From: Annona cherimola
Taxonomy: Eukaryota > Streptophyta > Magnoliopsida > Magnoliales > Annonaceae
Direction of reading: 5' to 3'
Length of the DNA stretch: 64,000 bases
NCBI GenBank assembly: GCA_030490835.1
Contig: CM059972.1
Location: 89,327,137 to 89,391,136 of the forward strand
This document shows positions 59,818-64,000 of this stretch, piece by piece. The notes below the pieces were generated by a model. It was not told the origin of the DNA and searched no databases. It saw only the letters and a list, made by a program, of their open reading frames with translations. A program made the position numbers and the translations under genes. Numbering within the stretch: the stretch's first letter is position 1; each line of letters begins with the position of its first letter.

Positions 59818-60141
59818 CCGTGGGAAACCTAGTTCTGAATAATAAAAAGGTGTCTAATGTTCCCATTGACTCATATAAGGAGTGGACTTGAGTCATTCAT
59901 CATGAATGTATTATCTTACATCCCACTAAAGAATAATTCTCAGTTTTATCCAACATCGTTGCACAACTTATCTAGGTAGATTTATGTCATCTACTTATGC
60001 AAAATTCCTTCTTTTTCATGTGAAGCTCCTTAGTCAGACATAGAGATTTATATTTCTAATGACACTTAGGACTGTAAAACACGTTATCTCAAATAAGAGA
60101 GCAACTTGGGTAAGCTTGGTTAGATTATTAGCGTAACAAGC

Positions 60142-61820
60142 TGTTGACACCCTATTTTGAGCTATTTTTGGGCCATGTTAATTAAATTTAGGCCCATTGC
60201 ATAAAATTAAGGGTGCAACTTAATTCAAGTAAGTCTGGTTCGAGATCGACCTTACACTTACCCTATTCTCAAAAACTCTTATGCTACCCTATTTTAGATC
60301 GGGTCAATTTTAAGCATACCTTACCCTATTTTTTAAGATCTGGTCGGTTTCGGTTTCGGTTTCGGTTTCAGTTCCAAATTGGTTATTTAAAATAGTCTTT
60401 ATACTATATTTGAAAATTATAATTTTATTAGAAGTGTTACTTAAAAATCAAAAATCAAGATGATGGTAATATATTTATTAAATTTACTAAATAATAGATA
60501 AATTAAATAAGTTTCTACGTATTTAAAGACTATATGAAAGATAATATCTTCCACTATAAAATCAATTTTATAAAATTTATATTAAACATATATTAATAAT
60601 TCGGGTTGGTTCTAGATACTCGTACCTTAGAACTTACCTTACCGTAATTGAATTGAGTATTTTTTTTTTTACTTAGAACCTACCCTATCTTATGGGTATA
60701 AAAATATGAACCTACCTCACCCATTTTAGAGTAACCACGAGTTGAGTTGCACTCCTACATAAAATGTTGCTATTTGGAATTATATGAATGTTTTGGATTA
60801 ATTTGCAATTAAATATGCATCATCAATTTAGGTTGACCTTTATGGGATTATTACAAAGTTATTGGACTATCAACATATGAAAATCAAATGCAGAGATTGG
60901 CTTCACATGAGCTGTATATGTATAAATCTAGATACATGGGCGGACTACCATAACCAAATGCATCTTCCCCAAAATGAAGCTTCTCACATACCTAGCACAC
61001 ATATTCAAAGTTGGCCAACCGTGAATCCAAAATGGCAACAAAATTTCTACCATCTCAAACTATAGCCACGACAAAAGAAAACCAAACTCATTTCCCATAA
61101 GAGATCAACCTACCACTTCCACCTCCACTATCCAATTTAGTTGCTAGGCCATCAAGCAAAATTACTTAGAGATGAAGTAACGGGGGGAGTAGTGGATTAT
61201 CTAGCATGCATTTGTCATCGCCAAAGGATGCATAAGAATACCCATCACATGCACTACTCTTACATCACCAGCTAATAATGCTCTCACATCACCAGCAAAT
61301 AAAAAGTTGCCACTCTAGCAACCAAAGCTCAAATACTCTATAAATACCAAGCTCCTCTAACCACTTAGGGAGAGAAAAAGCCCCCAACCGGAGGGAAGGA
61401 AGAGGCCCTACCAAGCAGATTCACGATAGTTTCTTTATCTTCTCTCGTGTATTTCTCTCCACTCCAACCTAGAAATAAGGGTTTGTTGTTGCTTCCATAG
61501 TTGTCCCCTGTTGTCTCCATTTTCCCAAGCTGTAAAAAAATCCTACTACCTCTATTACAAATAAAAAGGCATTACTGCCATTTTATCTCCATTCCTGTCT
61601 GGCCATCCCCAAAAAAAGTCTAAGCCATAAGAGTCCCTAGTTGCGATGCTTCAACCTGTTCCAGATGTGCCTCAAAAGTCCTCTTATTTATCTTATTTTA
61701 CCATAGATGTATGATGTATTTGTAACCCTCGAATATTTTTCTATGTAAACCAGTGCTTTATCATTCAATAAAATATCTGAGTTCTAAACTTCCCAAAAAG
61801 ATTAGTGGTGACTTCCTTTT
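60142..61820 (+). mobile_element. Candidate Ty3/gypsy LTR, split by a hAT MITE
   Basis: TGTTGACACCCTATTTTGAG at 60142 resembles the start of Tat-type plant LTRs. GATTAGTGGTGACTTCC at about 61800 resembles the sequence after such LTRs (TAGTGGCGACTCC). A purine-rich stretch and a TATAAATA box (61340) with a leader-like region fit a promoter. No target duplication was found and the right end is not fixed. Confidence 0.35.
60208..60757. mobile_element. hAT-type MITE (550 bp) with 8-bp target duplication
   Basis: It starts TAAGGGTGCAACT and ends AGTTGCACTCCTA (imperfect terminal inverted repeats). CATAAAAT lies on both sides (60200-60207 and 60758-60765). The interior has GGTTTCGGTTTCGGTTTCGG (60343-60366) and no transposase. 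Confidence 0.85.
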
Positions 61821-62422
61821 TTATTTTCTGTTATTTCTCTTCAATTTAATACTTTATCTTTATTTAATGCAATAATATTATAGATTACTGCAATTCATTT
61901 ACCAATATTTTTTCAACATCTTCTATTTTTATTTTAGGTTCGCTAAAATAGACCAACTCATCATAGCGCATATTGTTTAAGAAAAGAGTCGCTCAACTAT
62001 CAAATCTTATTTGTAAATGACATATTCTACTTTATTAATAAGTTGATTTATTTCTAGGCTGATCCTAGCTTATTCATTTTAAGATTAGGTTAGTTTGATT
62101 CCAATTCCAAATTAATTTCTTAACAACTTTAAGAGCAACATATAATTATATATATTAAAAAATAAAGGTTAACAAAATGATGTAAATATTATAATAATGG
62201 CAATAAAACAATATACAATTATATATATTAAAATAAATACATGTTAGTGTTAAGTACTAGTAATTTTAATTTCTCCGTTAGTATATATACATATATAATA
62301 ATTTAATCGTATACTCATTTAATATATATGCTATTTGCTCACCTACGTAATAATACGGGTTGATTTTGGGTAACTAGGCTATATATCCTACCCTATTCTA
62401 TACCTATCTGTACCCATAGACA

Positions 62423-62461
<39 letters not shown>

Positions 62462-63043
62462 TTATTTTACCCAAATTAAAGTCTGATTAGCAGATGACCA
62501 TTAATATTCTACCTATGTTGCACTCTTAATCTCAGATGATTTGACGTAATCTAATACTTCATGCTTGAAGCATTGATTGGATGATCGTGATTTTGCTTTA
62601 TATTAAAGTAATAAATTTTAATTAGATTGAATGAATGGTTTCGATATTTGAAATAAAGTATACATCATATAGTTTTTTAATATACTTCACCTATCCTCAA
62701 AGAAAATCACTAAAATGAAAGAAAAGCATTTATTATTATGTTAGGTAAAATCCTTTAGTTCAACATTATGAATGTTAATATAGATGGTAAAGAGCTAAAA
62801 AACAATAGTCAGCAGTAACAACAACAACAACAGCAACAATAACAAAAAAAGTAGTTTCTTCTTGACACAACTCATGTCAAGTTATATACATGAATGCTAA
62901 TATTGATACTAAGTGGCCTCGGTAAACAAAAATATAGTCGAAAGCTTCTCCTTTTGCTTACATATTTCTATCAACATGAATGTCATGACATCAAACATGA
63001 TATATTTTTTGTAGGGATCCATACTCACTAATACACATGTTAT
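61821..63043. other. AT-rich intergenic DNA, no gene seen
   Basis: It contains an (ATT)n microsatellite at 62423-62461 and a CAA/CAG-rich stretch at 62814-62845. Open frames are short and biased. Confidence 0.6.
62423..62461 (+). repeat. ATT microsatellite
   Basis: About 13 uninterrupted ATT triplets. Confidence 0.95.
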
Positions 63044-63052
63044 CGCATTTGC

Positions 63053-63463
63053 GGAGCGCAATTCAGTGCACCCAGGTGCATTCAGCCTCAACGCACCCGG
63101 GTGCACTGCACCAATTTTTTTTTATTTTTTTTTGAAAATTTTTGTATACAATGGTTAATCTAGGTTTATTTAACATATGTATCAATTTTTACTATTTTTG
63201 GAGACTTTTAGATATTTTTTTTAGATTTTTAAAAATCAGTGGCATTTTCGGTAATTTAAAATTACGAAAAATGCCACTGATTTTTAAAAATCTAAACAAA
63301 ATATCTAAAAATCTCCAAAAATAGTAAAAATTGATACATATGTTAAATAAACCTATATTAACAGCTTCATGAAAAAATTTTCAAAAAAAAATAAAAAAAA
63401 ATAGGTGCAGTGCACCCGGGTGCGTTGAGGCTGAATGCACCCGGGTGCACTGAATTGCGCTCC
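63053..63463. mobile_element. Mutator-type foldback MITE with about 200-bp arms
   Basis: The whole 411-bp element is an inverted repeat: GGAGCGCAATTCAGTGCACC at the left end pairs with the right end, and pairing continues to the centre near 63254. Flanking 9-bp sequences CGCATTTGC (63044-63052) and CACATTTGC (63464-63472) differ by one G-to-A change at a CpG. A 9-bp duplication and very long terminal inverted repeats point to Mutator. A related single arm lies at 32640-32833. Confidence 0.82.
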
Positions 63464-63818
63464 CACATTTGCCCCATAATGAATAAATAATAAAACATTA
63501 GAAATGTGGCACGAGACTTAGTCCTTCATAACATCTTAAAACTGCCCAACAAATTTTCTATAAAATAGGAGCATTAGCACACTTCGTGGGCACTTTACTT
63601 GCATATTAGAACCCCATCACTACTTTAGAAGAAAATCTCTCCCACTAGAGGAGGGGACTAAAAGAGACTTCCACCAACTCCATACTTGCAGCCTCTCACA
63701 ATTTCCCTCAAGCTCTCGTATCTCTAAAACACATCTTCCAGGGTCCGTTACATGAAACCCTTTTGATTCCATCTCTCCCTTTGGGATTACCCAATATTCT
63801 CATAAATTCATCCCAGAA

Positions 63819-63945
63819 CCTTTGGGAATTGTCCCTGACTCTTTGAGAATCACTTTAAACCCTCTAGGAACCATCTCATACCTTTTGGGAATTGTCCCTG
63901 ACCCTCTGAGAATCACTTCAAACCCTCTAGGAACCATCTCATACC
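63819..63945. repeat. 63-bp tandem duplication
   Basis: Two copies of a unit with TTGGGAATTGTCCCTGAC and AACCCTCTAGGAACCATCTC, four to five differences between them. Confidence 0.88.
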
Positions 63946-64000
63946 TAGGGGTGCAACTCGGGCTCATGAAACTCGGGTTAATCTCGACCCTAACCCTATT
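63946..64000. mobile_element. Start of a hAT-type MITE cut by the window end
   Basis: TAGGGGTGCAACTCGGG matches the terminus of the elements at 60208 and 42049. The right end lies outside the window. Confidence 0.55.

Overview
The window is nuclear DNA from a flowering plant. The evidence is two split genes with GT-AG introns, Sirevirus-type Ty1/copia retrotransposons, plant LINE fragments, many MITEs, a plastid DNA insert containing a decayed trnL-CAA, and a large satellite array. The species cannot be told from the sequence.

Positions 1-21300 are a nest of mobile elements. A young, nearly intact Sirevirus-like element (A, 994-11855, with a perfect GAAAG target duplication) sits inside the gag gene of an older decayed relative (B, 5' LTR cut by the window start, 3' LTR ending at 21011). 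B itself appears to lie in the LTR end of a third element (21012-21116), next to a LINE endonuclease fragment. Element A has gag, pol and a third ORF downstream of pol. Its LTRs, and the spacer before the third ORF, carry repeated palindromic modules built on AAGTCGACTT. A and B share an in-frame TGA at the same tryptophan position of pol, and both keep splice-site-like sequences that would join gag to pol in frame.

Positions 21301-24450 are AT-rich and hold repeats and MITEs. Two host genes follow on the + strand. One is a 7-exon gene for an R3H-associated/R3H-domain protein (24452-34196, 248 aa). The other is a 6-exon gene for a 5-formyltetrahydrofolate cyclo-ligase-like protein of the COG0212 type with a probable plastid transit peptide (35461-40462, 362 aa). 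The introns of the first gene contain MITEs, tandem repeats and a plastid insert; an intron of the second contains a 34-base poly-G run.

From 40.8 kb onward the window is repetitive. It holds a long inverted-repeat element; a LINE RNase H remnant split by a hAT-type MITE; a repeat array of about 180-225 bp units made of GCATCTAACA decamers and a spacer with a CArg-like palindrome (43587-44746); and a 9-kb satellite of about 51-bp monomers (45340-54396), whose right half is a recent higher-order duplication and whose two flanks are homologous to each other. Beyond these lie a LINE reverse-transcriptase remnant (minus strand), a solo LTR with perfect CCGTG target duplications (58099-59817), a candidate gypsy-type LTR split by another hAT MITE, and a Mutator-type foldback MITE (63053-63463). 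I see no host gene after 40.5 kb.
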